Source of the DNA: Rhypophila decipiens
Lineage: Eukaryota > Ascomycota > Sordariomycetes > Sordariales > Naviculisporaceae
DNA length: 64,000 nucleotides
Reading direction: 5' to 3'
Assembly (NCBI GenBank): GCA_033297075.1
Contig: MU858057.1
Coordinates: forward strand, 372,001 to 436,000
The notes beneath the pieces were generated by a model. That model saw only the letters and a program-made list of their open reading frames with translations, was not told the DNA's origin and did no database searches. Within the stretch, counting starts at the first letter, position 1; the number at the start of each line of letters is the position of its first letter. Below are positions 22,740 to 35,300 of this stretch, one piece after another. The translations under genes were made by a program, and so were the position numbers.

Positions 22740-23327
22740 TCGGAGATGGATGGTGCGGCTGGAGTCTGGACGGAGAAGGAGCGAATTCATACAGTATCCA
22801 CTCCGTGTATCCACCGCCGGGCATGCACTGCGCTCTGTAATCCGCACCAATGCACCGCTAGAATCGTCCAGGAGTCCAGCCAGAATCACTCCAGATCGCT
22901 TTCCTACACCATGTGCCCGTGGAGGAAAATATCTTCCAACGAACCGTTGGCATTGGAAACGAAACCGGAGCTTATCTCGAGTCGACGTGGTAGAGCTTCG
23001 ACTGCATCTTTTTCTCGGTCCTATTCCTTCAGTTCACCCAACGCATCGGACGTGTCATCGTTTTAAACGTCCTTATCCACGTTCCTCGCCCATCGCAGTC
23101 CCCTCCTTTTCCACCTATGCGATTGTACTTCCTTTCTCGTCTTTGCGGCTGACATGGCGTTTGTGCGGAATTATACTGCAGCGGCTGCTCTTGGAAGCTG
23201 GTTCAGTCCAGGTCACCATGATGATACCGCTGGATTTGTATCATGGGTCGCTATCCCCTGTTCCATGCCTGAACCCTCCCAGCTTGCTACGTGCCGCCCT
23301 GGCGGTAGTCTGCACTGACCCGTGCTG

Positions 23328-23336
23328 TACGGAGTA
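23328..23336 (+). repeat. TACGGAGTA nonamer with extended palindromic flanks
   Basis: Exact copy in CTGTACGGAGTACAG, where the palindrome extends to 15 bp around the central GGA. A near copy TACGGAGCA follows at 23386-23394. Confidence 0.7.
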
Positions 23337-24627
23337 CAGAAACTGTGCCATGGAGCATGGAAAAGATGGTCCCGTAAAGTACCAGTACGGAGCAGACGGC
23401 GAGGAAAACGCCAAGCCAATCATGCTCAAGCTGGATCCAATACGAGATTCACCCACTTTTCCTCCTCGGTTTGGTCTGCAGTCAGGTTCCACGGATGCGC
23501 GATAGGGATTTGCTCGGGCTCCTTTTTTGCTTTTTTGCTTTCTGAAGTCTCGGAGACCACCTGTCAGTCAAAGCAAAGCCTTGTTTTCTTCCCGGAGAGT
23601 TTCTCGCAAGCATGAATTACCAGTGGTGAATCCTGAAAAGATAGGTATCATGACAATGAGCGAGGCACAGTTTGGCCATTCAGCCATCTCCGTCACTCAC
23701 GATTTACGGTATCTCGAGCAGACAAGACATCCTTGCTTGTCAAAGCGTCTCTTTCACACACACTAGCGAACATCTTCCGACAGCCCAATTTTGATGTGCC
23801 ACCAAGTGACAAGGGACCAGGATCGACGTACAGGTACATCCCGTCCTGGGTATTCGTGGACGTGGCATGCAACCTCGACCGACCCCGCCGTCCTTTTTTA
23901 TCTCCCTTCCAGGTCGGGGGTCCCCTGTCCCTGTGCTGTCCAGCACACACCAAGACCAATGGTACAGACCGTACAGGCCCCCGCGTGGCTGCTCTCTGCA
24001 TTGAATGCTTGCTGGCCTTGCACTCGGGCAGCCTTTCTGCTCTGCTCTCCCAATTCCTGCAGTGCTTTGTTGCAGCGTGCCGCCTCCCGGCGACTCAGGC
24101 GTGATTATCAGAGCCCCAGAAGCCAAGACGGGGGCCCTGTCACTTGATGCTCACTCGGGATTTGGATCTGTCTCTTAAATGCGGCCTCCCGGCTTGTTGC
24201 CCAGATTTCCTTTCACTTTGCTTCAAAACAAGTGCCTCTCCCACCTGATACCCTCACTGCCCCAATCCTCCCTTCCGAATCTTTTCACCAGATTCTCCTT
24301 CAAGGCTGGCTTTTTGCCCTGTGACTTTTTGCGTAGCTTCTCGAGTGAGGCACGCCGAGCCTTGGCCTCAGCCTTGGTCAGGTGCCTAGAGCTTTGTGCA
24401 CTTTATCCATCCTACATAGTGGGAAAACTATCGACCGGCGAGAAAACCTATATATTCTTTCTATCAACCTTTTGTTTGCCCGCCTGGATACGGTTCTCAT
24501 TTCCAATCCCTTTGCAACTCGAACTCGACCGACTACATCCAGCTTCACCTATCGCCACCGCAGCTGGGCTCGATCTTTTACCCCTCGTTACGATCCCGAG
24601 CCAACCGAAGAAGACCGACTCCTCGCC

Positions 24628-26007
24628 ATGTCGGTCTTCGGATTCATGAAAAAAAGCCGCCAGGCTGCCAAGGAGCATGCCGCAAAGCAGGCTGAGAAGG
24701 AAAAGGCGGAACAGTTAAAGGCACCATACAAGCACGTCCCTTCACATGCCGCCATCGACGCCCTTTCAGGCGGTCCCGCCACCTGGAGAGACGCCGACCG
24801 ACCAAAGATCCTCGAGCAGAACCGGAGACGCAGCGCAATGACGGCGAGTGGCATGGGCATGGGCGGCATGATGACACCGGTACACCAGGGCATGCCCCGA
24901 GTGAACAGCTCTCTCTCGCATGTATCATATCCTTCGGCCTATGCCAGCCCCCATGTCCACGTTCCCCGCGCCTATAGCTACAGCGGCATGGCAGCGCCAG
25001 GATGGAGCCATTATGGCGGAGACGTCAACTATACTCCAATGTCTGGGGCCACCTCCTTCACTGGGAAGGGGAAAGAGGTGGAACGCATTATGGTTGACTC
25101 GGGGCGGGCGAGCCGAGCTTCTAGCAACGGGTCGGCGAGAGGACCATCTCCACCGGGAGGCTCGCACAGCGGCAAGGACATGTCGGGTTCACCTGTGGGG
25201 AGCTCGGGCAATTCGACCAGCTCCCAAGACGACCTCGAGATGAAGCCGATCAAGCATGCGTCATCGACGTCCGCAGCTACACCAGTCTCAACTAGGCCGA
25301 CGACCATGGAGCCCGAGTCTCTTCATCGTCTCCATCCGAGCCATAACCGCCGAACGTCGGATTCGCACCAAGGTAGAAGCTCGGTTCCCTCGCCTAGATA
25401 TGGCAACAGCAGGAGTAGCAGCAGCGCTTCCCTCACAGCTGCTGGGATCCCACCTGTCCCAGCACTTCCGGCCATGCCATTCGGTACCGCTATCTCAAGC
25501 CCGCACGCATCATCGTCCGCGTCCTCGACGACTAGCTCGATAACCGTTGTTCCCGCATCCACTACGTCACTGAACAAAATGCCTGCGCCTGTCCCTGTCC
25601 CAGTTCCGAGCCCAGTGGCGGAGGAGAAGAAGGAATTCCAGGGCTTCGAGAGCCATGCCCATGGCACAATTGGAGTGGCAACGACCCTCGCCACCGCACA
25701 AAACAATCGGAGGACATCCAAGTACACCCGATTCTCAGAACTAGAGACCATCAGCTCGGATGTGTCGGCGGATGTACGGAATCTCGGGTCGACATTGGGG
25801 CCACGAGAGAAGACGCCCACGATTTCAAGCGTCACCGCATTGCCGACGACCTTTGACGAATCCAGTCTCCCCTCACATCAGCCGGATCTGCCACCACCGC
25901 GGACTGGGAAGCTCTCGAAAACGATATCCAAGACGTCGAGCGTCAAGCCGGCAAAGAAGAATCGCTGGTCGTTCCGGGGTAGTAAGAGCACAGCGGTCGC
26001 GGTATGA
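24628..26007 (+). CDS. Ascomycete-specific disordered protein of unknown function
   Basis: 459 aa, single exon. Start at MSVFGFMKKSRQAAKEH, with a purine at -3; in-frame sequence extends further upstream but looks like leader. Conserved-looking ends bracket a low-complexity middle. The N-terminal ~75 residues are a charged helix (KQAEKEKAEQLKAPYKHVP) followed by a WRDADRPKILEQNRRRS motif. Residues 75-400 are Ser/Pro/Gly-rich with many SP and TP sites. The last ~35 residues are basic and end KKNRWSFRGSKSTAVAV, a tail I associate with a Pezizomycotina family. There is no enzyme motif or membrane helix. The many SP/TP sites suggest regulation by phosphorylation, which is inference. Confidence 0.85.
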   Translation: MSVFGFMKKSRQAAKEHAAKQAEKEKAEQLKAPYKHVPSHAAIDALSGGPATWRDADRPKILEQNRRRSAMTASGMGMGGMMTPVHQGMPRVNSSLSHVSYPSAYASPHVHVPRAYSYSGMAAPGWSHYGGDVNYTPMSGATSFTGKGKEVERIMVDSGRASRASSNGSARGPSPPGGSHSGKDMSGSPVGSSGNSTSSQDDLEMKPIKHASSTSAATPVSTRPTTMEPESLHRLHPSHNRRTSDSHQGRSSVPSPRYGNSRSSSSASLTAAGIPPVPALPAMPFGTAISSPHASSSASSTTSSITVVPASTTSLNKMPAPVPVPVPSPVAEEKKEFQGFESHAHGTIGVATTLATAQNNRRTSKYTRFSELETISSDVSADVRNLGSTLGPREKTPTISSVTALPTTFDESSLPSHQPDLPPPRTGKLSKTISKTSSVKPAKKNRWSFRGSKSTAVAV

Positions 26008-27308
26008 GCACACCCGGGCGGGGCCTTTGAGATGGAACTGATGGGATATTGATACCACTAAACAATCCTTCGCCCTCTCCTTTGTCGGGATTCTTCCATC
26101 TTCGTCTGAATCGGTTATATAGCGCTTGGGAAACAGGGAGCGAGCGACTTAATATTGGGTTTTCAAGCTGGGAGTTGGCTTGGGTTATAATAGGTGTACA
26201 TGTCCTGTGGTATTGGCGTTAAAAGTGTTTTTGGGTATATTGTTATTATCTCTCATTGGATCGGAGTGCCAGACACCGGTTTGAGCTGTCTTTTTAATGC
26301 ATCCATTCACAACGGGAGGAGAGATGACGGGCGAACGAACCGCACTCTTTGTCCCGACGATTCGTTTATTCACTTTGTCGGATGGGATAAGTGGAGGATG
26401 GATAATTTGGTTTTCTTTATTTGTTGTCTGTGTTTCTTGATACTTTACCGAGGACAAAACAGGACTGCTATTAGATATGATACTGGAATTGGAACCTGGG
26501 GGAATACAGTGGACTTTTTGGGATTCTCGGATCTTTTGATCTTGAGAGAATTGATGGGAGGAAAACATTGTTGGGATTTCAAGAAGGAGGAGGATGATTG
26601 CTCACAGCAACTCTGTCTTATGGCATTTTAACGACTTTCAACTACCTAGTCCATACTTTGTCTATCTACTTGGGTAATTTAGTATATAACACTTGATTAT
26701 CAAAAGTAAGAAGATGCAAAAATATCACCACAACTTTTCTCATTAAACTGGACTGGATTGCGATGACTCCAACCGCGTGAGTCTCCTGTCAAGTGACGGA
26801 TAGAACTAACCAGAGAGGCATATTCTCAACTCACTCACTATTCCCAGCCTCCGACGCAGATGGCCATAGGTAAGATACATAAGTGGACTTTTACGGAGCA
26901 TACACGCACGGACAAGGCCAATACCATACCACACGGTGAGGAAGCCGAAACACGCTAGAATTTCTCGAACCACCACTGTCCGGTCGGTCCGGGGCTCAGA
27001 TCCAGACCTAGAAATAGCAATCGTTTGGTTTATAGAAGCAGGCAGAACATACTCAAACAGGACAGGACTGAGGACGTAGGTAGCATGCCATGGTAAGTAC
27101 GTAGAACATTGCATACATAGCCGGTCGATCCTGCGCCAATGTTGGTCGAGCACGGGTAGTTTTGTGTCACTTGAAATGTGAATCAACTTTGCCGTCACAA
27201 CTGAGGTCAATCGTGACTTGTGAGCTGGCCGGCAGCCTATGGTAAAATCACCGCTAAATTCCGGCCATTTATTGTTACCATAGGCTGGCCGGGTATCAAC
27301 GACCACAC

Positions 27309-27326
27309 CAACAACAACAACAACAA
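27309..27326 (+). repeat. (CAA)6 microsatellite
   Basis: Six CAA units in non-coding sequence, followed by a CCACAAC remnant. Confidence 0.8.
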
Positions 27327-29453
27327 CCACAACGTCGACAGGAGTAAGAGGTATTATGCCAAGTTTTTGTTTTTGTACGGTGTGGTTGTTGGTGAGTGAG
27401 GGTAGTACAAAAGCTACAATCCACCTACGTAAGGTAGGTACTGTACTGTACCAAAGCTGAATGACGAACTGATACTGCTAAGTCTCAACCTCGTCGAGCA
27501 CGGGAGTTTGAAAAGCCGTAATGTTTCAAGTCGACTTGGACTCGTCAGCTTGTTGCTGGCTCCAATCAAGAAATACCTCAACCACCAACCAACAACAAGC
27601 CTTTGAGAAAGAAGGGCGATCTGAGATATTCCGCCGAGAGCGATAAAGATCCATCAGGGCCCGAAAAGCTTGGATACGAAGAGCTCGAAAGCTCTAATCC
27701 TCAGCAGCTGATTTGCCTACCGCCTTACAGTTCGTTATGCAGGAATACAGGTTTTATTTCTAGCTGTAGCCGCCCCACGAATAGGTTGTAGTGTATGGCC
27801 TGCTGTATCTTGGGATGGGATATCTGTGCTTCATTTGGCCATCCTCATTCGAAAGAAACTCCAAGGGACAATGCAAGTACCTGACCGACCGACCGATCGG
27901 AGAGTTCACTCCGGCTCCGGGAACAACTATTCCCAATTCCCATTCCCACGGAACTGGCGGCATACTATTCACAGCTTTATGGATACCGGTATATGTACGG
28001 AGCAGCATGGATGCAGCTATCTAGACCGGAAGTAGGTTAATAAACACCTTTTCGATTCGTTGGCGTGCTTGAGGTGGTTGGTTTTTTGCTTGATGGCCCC
28101 CATTCAAGGTCCCAAGGCCGTAATATTTTCCGCAAAAGAAGAGGGCTGCAGTTGACGTGGTCTGCCTGTTGGTCTCGATTGGAGTGAAAAATGAAGCTTG
28201 CGTGGACTGTATCAAAACATTTGCATATTTGGTACAGACATGTACACGAACAGCACACACATGATGCTGACAGGCAACATGTTACCAGATGCAGCAGCTG
28301 GTGTTTTGTTTATTGACTGGAATACCACGTTGATCTGATGTGAGAAAGGCAAAGAAATGTGAGCGAATGGTTGATAAGTGGGGGTTGCCCGAGAAGCTCT
28401 TCATATGTCTAGATATACACTTATATCGTGAGCGAGATCTGATCAGCAAGAACTGCTGTTAACGGATAGATGTCGAGATTCGTCGGACAATTCGGGATCT
28501 TCCATCAATCCAGATCCTGGTGCCGATTCACACTCACCGCACTATTGACGGTTAGGGTGGTGTTGGGAATTTCCTCCCTTACCTACTAGCCTTATCGCCC
28601 GAACTCCGCTGTCCAGGCAGTTCCAGATCCTCCTCTTGTTTGAGCGAAGCCGGTCTAACCCATCTCGGTGATTGATGTCGGTGGCGCTGCCAGAGAGCAG
28701 CTGAAAATTTTGCTTTCCTTCAGACTCCAGAGCTAACCTTGAAGCCGGTTAGCTGCATGTCGAGAGCTCGAGCATGTCTCGCCATCTTCATTCTGCCGAG
28801 AGCCAGATAGTCTTTGATGAAATTCATGCCACCTTCCGTCTTGGTTTGCGAGTGATGATGAGACGGATGGGATGAATTTCAGAAACACTGGCGGAAAGTA
28901 AACCGAGGGAAATGTTAGTCAGCCGTTCCTCACTGTTACTGTACCCTCACACCGAGAAACCGCAGCGCCTTCCGTCTTCTTCATATCGGTCCTCGAGTTC
29001 TGGGCCCCCATGCAGTGAGGGTCTCGGAGTGCTACGCTTTCCAGTTTCCAAAGAGCCAAACACCCCTCCCCGAATTGACAAAGCGGCACACAAAAACATA
29101 TGATGTCTGCGGGGTGATAAAGCAGCTGAGAGCTGTCGCTGAATTAATGGACGAGGAAATGTCCGCCGCGACGCAAATAATGTAACACAACATCAGCGAA
29201 CAACCAAAGCTTCCGCAGGTTGTGCTTGGACCCTGACCGAACCATTGGAACCTGACGAGCCGCCTGAGACTCCAGGTGACAGACCCTGGAGGGATCACTG
29301 CTTTGAGCGGAAAGCTGGGAACTTTTCTTGGGTTACATCATGACGGTCCATGGTCCTCGCAATGAAGACCCAGATGATCATTAGGAGAGATGAGGACAAG
29401 AAAAGGCTGAGCTTTACCATCACTTTCGCGCCTCAGCACTGTACAGTACACAC

Positions 29454-29462
29454 TACTCCGTA
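29454..29462 (-). repeat. TACTCCGTA nonamer
   Basis: Exact copy about 1.1 kb upstream of ALG5, in ACTACTCCGTACCAG. Confidence 0.7.
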
Positions 29463-30538
29463 CCAGTACGAATATACACGTCCTCCTGTTCCAGACCTCC
29501 AGCCAAGATATTGCGGGGTTGATATAGTGCCTGATCGTGGATCATGGCACCTTCCGATAGTGTTCGCCTAGAAGACTAGAATTTTGTTGAACGCAACGCT
29601 GAAAGAGTTAAAAAAAGATTAGACGATCTCGGTGCACTAGAAATGGCACTCTGAAGCGAGCGAGCCGGGAGGACGGGCGATGCTGTATGAACTGAAGCTA
29701 ACTTCAGGTTAGTGTCCAGCAATATTAGTTTCAAGTCCACCTACTCACCTTACCCTTGACCGACCTGCTTGTGAAAGAGTTAATTTATTCGAGCATATTG
29801 GACAAAGTGCGATATGGAGCAAACGGAAAAGGAAAGTGTCTCATCGCCAGAGCAAGTGCCTGTCGCTGATAGTCACCTCCTTCCATCTTGTTGTTCACCG
29901 ACAGACCGCCTTCCCGTCACGCTCTCATCCAAAGATGGGACGGCAGTGCTTCCATTTTCTTCACCGGGTGAGGTCCGTATCTTGACCAAACATACGAGAG
30001 TCATATCCACACAATGCAATTGTTTGGACAAACAGCCGTCCATGTTCCGAGCGGAGCGGACGACGGAAAGAGGAACCCCTGAACGAAACCCCAACGGCCC
30101 CACTTCTAGCCGCAGGATCGACAGGGGGCAAGATCTTTTCCACGTGTCGAGTTTAATTCGCCAGCCTTGCGCGCCACACCTTTTCCATTTCAAGCTTCGT
30201 GGCATCTTTTTAGCTTCAACGGCGTAGCCTCGTCCGCAGTCATCGCGAAGTTTGAACAATGGATGTTTCGTGATTTGCGGCGTCATCTTGGGCGACTTTC
30301 TCTTGTGCACGTTTGCAAACGCAGGGTTTTTTTTTATTTTTACTCTTACACATTTTCAATTGACCAACTCACTTCTAGCGCATTCAATTCATGATCTCTA
30401 AGCTTTCGTCGCGCACTAATGCTTCCCTGATTTCCTTTTTCGTCCTCGCGGTCTAGCACAAGCTACTGCGCTCCGGCTGCAGCTCTGCCTGTCTCACCTC
30501 CCTTGCCGCGACTTGGCCGCCCAACCCAACAAGCACAA

Positions 30539-31947
30539 ATGGCGGGAACACTACTCTCCATTCCAGAGGCCATCCTCAACCTCGCATTACAAACACCAAC
30601 CTACATGCTTCTCCTAATCTTTATCTTGTTAATCGGCCTCGGCCTAGTAACTGTAAATATCCTCGCCCCCCTCAAGGCTCCTCAAGCCGCTAACATTTAC
30701 TCGTATCAAGATCTTCATAACCCTCCACCTCATCGCCCCAAAGCCGCGCGAACCTTATCCCTCAGAAAAGACCTACATAACCACGCAGCCCGACGGCAAT
30801 GTCAGCTTGCCCCGCCAGCTCCCCTGCTGGTACGATCGATGGCGCGCGACAAGCCGTCTCCAAGAGACCTCGTCTTCTTCCAGCTACTCAACTATACCCC
30901 CCGGCTTTCCAGTGCCGCAAGATGATGGTCTGATCGAGCCGGCCGAGGTAGCCATCAGCGTCGTGATCCCCGCGTACAACGAGGCCGATCGTATCCTACC
31001 CACGCTCAAAGAGATGGTCGAATACCTGGACGAAAAGTTTGGCCGACCTGCTTCTGCTGGGCAGAGTAGACCATCCTCGAGTGGCGCCACGGTCAAACAT
31101 CACAGATTAGTCTTTAACAAAGACAAGAAAGAGCGAGGCGATAGGGGAGAGTCGGGCCCATTGGGGGGGTACGAGATACTCGTCGTCAACGACGGGAGCA
31201 AAGACTCTACTGTGCAAGTCGCGCTAGAATTTTCGAAACAGAACGGCTTGCATGATATACTGCGTGTCGTGACGCTCGAAAAGAATAGAGGGAAAGGTGG
31301 GGGCGTCACGCACGGCATGAGGCATGTCCGGGGAGAATATGCCATATTTGCGGACGCAGATGGGGCATCGAGGTTCAGCGACCTGGGCAAATTGATCGAG
31401 GGGTGTGAGGATGTGGTGGATGGTTCGAATCGGGGCGTTGCTATTGGGAGTCGGGCCCATCTTGTGGGTAGTGAGGTTGTTGTCAAGGTATGTTCTTCTC
31501 TCCTTTTTTCCTGAAGAGGTGGTTTCGACTAACAAAATGAAAAAGAGGTCTGCCATCCGCAACTTTTTAATGAGGTCATTCCATTTCATATTGATGATCT
31601 TAACACCCCCCGCTACTTCCCGGATAAGGGATACCCAGTGCGGGTTTAAATTATTCTCGAGGGCCGCATTGCCGCATATCATTCCCTATATGCACTCTGA
31701 GGGGTGGATTTTCGATATCGAGATGCTCATGCTTGCCGAGTCTGCACCGGCTACCCCCGTCTTGGCCAGTGATGGGTCGATCATTGGGACGAGCTGTGGT
31801 ATCAAGGTTGCTGAGGTGCCCATCCAGTGGCATGAGGTGGACGGTTCCAAGATGAACCTTGTTATGGATAGTATTCGGATGGCGATTGGGTTGGCCGTTT
31901 TGAGGGCTAGTTGGATGATGGGTGTTTATCGGCGGCGACTTAGTTGA
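30539..31947 (+). CDS. ALG5: Dolichyl-phosphate beta-glucosyltransferase (Alg5)
   Basis: ER membrane GT2 enzyme that transfers glucose from UDP-glucose to dolichyl phosphate, supplying the donor for the last steps of N-glycan precursor assembly. Three exons: 30539-30652, 30711-31487 and 31546-31947, both introns 58 nt, 430 aa. An N-terminal membrane anchor (MLLLIFILLIGLGLVT) is followed across intron 1 by IFITLHLIAPKPREPYPSEK. The GT2 core has VVIPAYNEADRILPTL, ILVVNDGSKDST, NRGKGGGVTHGM, the FADADGAS metal/nucleotide site, and DTQCGFKLFSRAA after intron 2. It ends in a short hydrophobic and basic tail. It is convergent with NTE1, 387 bp away. Assignment is secure. Confidence 0.95.
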
Positions 31948-32334
31948 TCTTGCTTTTCGCATCTAGGTGACCTGGGCTAAAGCCATTCTACTGCAGAACC
32001 AATTGCTTTACTTCAGGTTCTCAAGGTCTTGAGCAAAACGGCCTGCTTAGGCGGTCGGTCACCGCCCAACATGAAGTGAGGCATGGGCAAGTGTTTGTGA
32101 TCTCGAGATCATCTTGTCTACCTAGGTACCTAAATAAAGCAAATAACAGATGGCCGTCAACTTCCCCAGTACGGATACGCATATACAACAAAAACAGAAA
32201 AGCTTGAAACTGACATGGAAAACAAACCACATCAACTCTTCGCCTCTTTCGCTAGTCAATGTCTGCAAGTAACAACCGCTTTCCAAATCACGACGCTGAA
32301 TCTAATCATAAAAAAAAGGTAATCCCAAACCCGC
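31948..32334. other. Intergenic between convergent ALG5 and NTE1
   Basis: 387 bp holding both 3' flanks. No gene or notable repeat seen; AT-rich motifs suitable for polyadenylation occur on both strands. Confidence 0.5.
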
Positions 32335-35300
32335 TCAAATACTCGCCCTCCTAGGCGCCATAGTCCTCCTCAAAGCCTTCTTAGCCTCCGTCTCTTCAAT
32401 CAGCGGCAAGACCCCCTTCTCCCTCAGCTTGGACAGAAACTCCTGTCCATATTTATATCCCACCTGATAAATCTCATCAAACTTGCCAAAGTCCAGCGTG
32501 CCATACTCGTCAATAGGCGGCCGCATGTAAAAACACCCGGGCATCATCTTGGCCCGCTCCAGCGCGTCCACGCTCGAGACGTAGGCCAGTCTAGCCTGGA
32601 TCTCCGCCAGCGTGGGCGGATTCGGCGCCGACGAGAGCGGGTTCCACCTGTTGAAGAATGCCCACATGCCCGAGAGGGTATCGCCGAATGCCTGGGGCGT
32701 GTCGTCGTCAAGGGCGCCGACGTCAACCGCAAATATCACGTCTGATCCCAGCGACTTCATGTGCGAGACGGTCAGGTTGTCAATGTACCCGCCGTCGAGA
32801 AGCATACTGCCCTCGTCACACAGCGGAGGCAAGAGCCCCGCCAGGGACATGGACGCTCGAACATAGCGCCAGGCATACCCGCTGGTGTGGAACTCGGCGC
32901 GGCTTTTGCTAATATTGGTCGTGTTGCAGTAGTACTCGAGCCAGAAGTCCTCGATCTGCGTCTTGCCAAAGGTCTTGAAGATTCCGCGGTTGAACTCGTG
33001 GCCTGTGGTGTACGACGCCGATGGGTACGTCAGGTCAAACGCGAACCTCCAGATGCTCGCCATTCTGCCAGCAAACTTCTTGGCCAGACCAAAGATGGGG
33101 ACCACGTCTGCGTGTCTCGCGTACAGGCCGCCGATGAAGGCACCGATCGAGGTGCCGCCGACCATGTCGATGGGAATGCCGGCTTCCTCCATGGCTCTGA
33201 TGATTCCGATCTGCGCGATCCCCCTGGCACCACCACCGCCGAGAACAAGGCCGACCGATTTGCCACACAATCTCCTGGCCAGGCGATGGAAGTCGCCTTT
33301 GAAGGCGGCATCGGGCGAGTAGAAGGGGCTATGGCGGACTTTTCGTGAAGTGAACTTTTGAATCTCGGCTTGCAGGATCTGCACTCGTTCCTTGAGACTT
33401 GGCCCACTGCGTTTGGCCGTGGGAGGATGGATAGGCATGGTATTGGGGCTGTACGGCATTTGAACATGGAAATGGCCGCCGTTGATCCACATCCGATTCT
33501 TGAGCCATCTTCGTGTAAGTCCAGGACGCGAATACCGCTCCTGGTGAAGAAGGACAAGTATCTTTCGCGCCGTCGACTTCATGCCAAGCATGAATCGTTC
33601 GTACTCTCCGATCTCTGGGGATCCGTCGGCCAGGCCGACAAACAGGACACAATCCGCCTGCGTGATGCAGGTCTGCGTCCACGGGGCATTCACATTGGTG
33701 TCTGATGTCAAATAATGTCAGCACGGTAGGTATGCAACCACAGGGACGGAAGAAGAAAAGCTTACCAGCAACGTAGACCACCAGCCCGTACTTCTCTTCC
33801 AAATCGGCCAGGTACTGCGACAGCTTGAGTTTCCCTATCTTGCTAAACGCATGCTTTCCGAGGTGATTGAGAATTGCGGCCTGATTAAGGAATGTTGCGC
33901 CGTTAGGAGTCCCGACCTGTGCCAGCGCATTCATCAGTCTGTTGCCGAAATCGACGACAGGAACTCCCGCAGTCACGGGCAAGATGGCCACCGTCCTCAG
34001 GTTCAGTGTCGACGAGCTCTTGTTGACGTTCTGGGTAGAGTTATCCTTGAGGCCGAGAGCGGACGGATCATCCACTAGGGCCCGCATTCGAGACGCAATA
34101 ATCTTGGAGATCTTGATGGTAATGTTTGGATGCTCCTGCGCTAAACTGTTAAAGAGGGTGCGGGGGAACTTGACCACTTCGGTATCTCGTATGGCATGGA
34201 GTGTCCCAGCACGCGACGACTCGGTGAGGACCTCGAGCTCTCCAATGCTCTCGCCCTGTCCAAACTCGGCTCGCACATTGACGCCGCCATCCTTCCGGTC
34301 AGCCACGGACCTCAGTCTCCCGTTCAGAACTATATAAATAGCCTCGCTCTCGTCGCCCTCGTGAAACAATACCTGCCCGGCATTCACCTGTAGCCATTCG
34401 AGAGCAAAGTCGATGTGTAAAATGAGACGAGGGAGAAGGTTGGTGAGCCTCTTCGCCATGGTCAGAAGGACTGTTGGGTATCTATCAACAATCCTTTCAA
34501 TGGACGATCTAGGAAGGAACCCGACGTAGACATCCGTTTTCGCCACCACATCGATGAACGAACGATAGGATGAAATGGTGCCTATGTAGCCTGCCAGGCC
34601 TCCTGGCTTGATCAGAGCCACGCTTCGCCGGCCCTTGCGTCCCCTCTTCTTGCCTTCAGCAGCCTCCTCGCCCATGTCCGGAATGGAGAAGCGAGAGGTA
34701 GAAGTGGACCGGCGAGACGAGCCAAGACCTAGTACGCTTTCCATGGCGTTCATGGACGACTTGGACGACTGCAGAATGTCGGGAGGTGCGTCCTCGACCT
34801 GCATAGAAACATCAAGGAAGCCGTCAATGACATAGTACAGACCGGGGTTTCTTTCTCCCTGCTCCACCAGGACTGACCCTTTCGGGAAGAAGACTATCTC
34901 GACCTCGTCTTTCATGTCTTGAGTTAGCAGCTGTGTATTCACAGGAGTGTTAGTAAAGCCAGAGGTGATGGATTCCGAGTCTCCGTCGGCGGAGCCTTCG
35001 AAGGCGTCCATGAACCCAAACGCATTATTGGTAAACACGGCCTTTTGCCGTCTCTGGTCAAACGAGACAATTCTCGGCGACCCCTGGACCGAGTCTGGCT
35101 CCCGACTGCCCGTCGTGCTTCCGCTCAGGCCAATTGCCTTGAACATGCAGTCCAGGATACTTTCGCGGAAGATGTTGTCTTCGTCCAGTGCTTCCCTCTT
35201 GTCCAGGCCGACATTTCGTTGCGTCGCAAACGGACTGAATGGTCGCTGTGTGAGTGGCGACCTCCCACCATCCTTGGATGGATCGACCTGGGAATTTGGT

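Larger units (their letters stand above)
17237..24627. other. Gene-poor stretch of 7.4 kb
   Basis: No intact gene recognised. It contains a probable decayed gene on the minus strand (about 19359-20374), four exact TACGGAGTA/TACTCCGTA copies and a near copy at 20980. It also carries the second GTCGGGAGTCGGGAC (17544-17558) and, from about 24180 on, a CT-rich leader for the gene at 24628. An open frame at 22158-23066 has no recognisable motif. Confidence 0.5.
26008..30538. other. Gene-poor stretch of 4.5 kb
   Basis: No gene recognised on either strand. It has a (CAA)6 microsatellite (27309-27326), one TACTCCGTA (29454-29462) and a near copy TACGGAGCA (27996-28004). The last ~200 bases before 30539 are CT-rich and fit an ALG5 leader. 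A minus-strand open frame at 29873-30310 shows no motif. Confidence 0.5.

Noticed and set aside
22158..23066. 302-codon open frame on the plus strand in the gene-poor stretch
   Set aside because: Composition is erratic, no domain or splice structure is seen, and overlapping open frames on the other strand are equally long. Probably chance.
29873..30310. 145-codon minus-strand frame divergent from ALG5
   Set aside because: No motif, no leader-like sequence, and it overlaps another frame on the plus strand of similar length.
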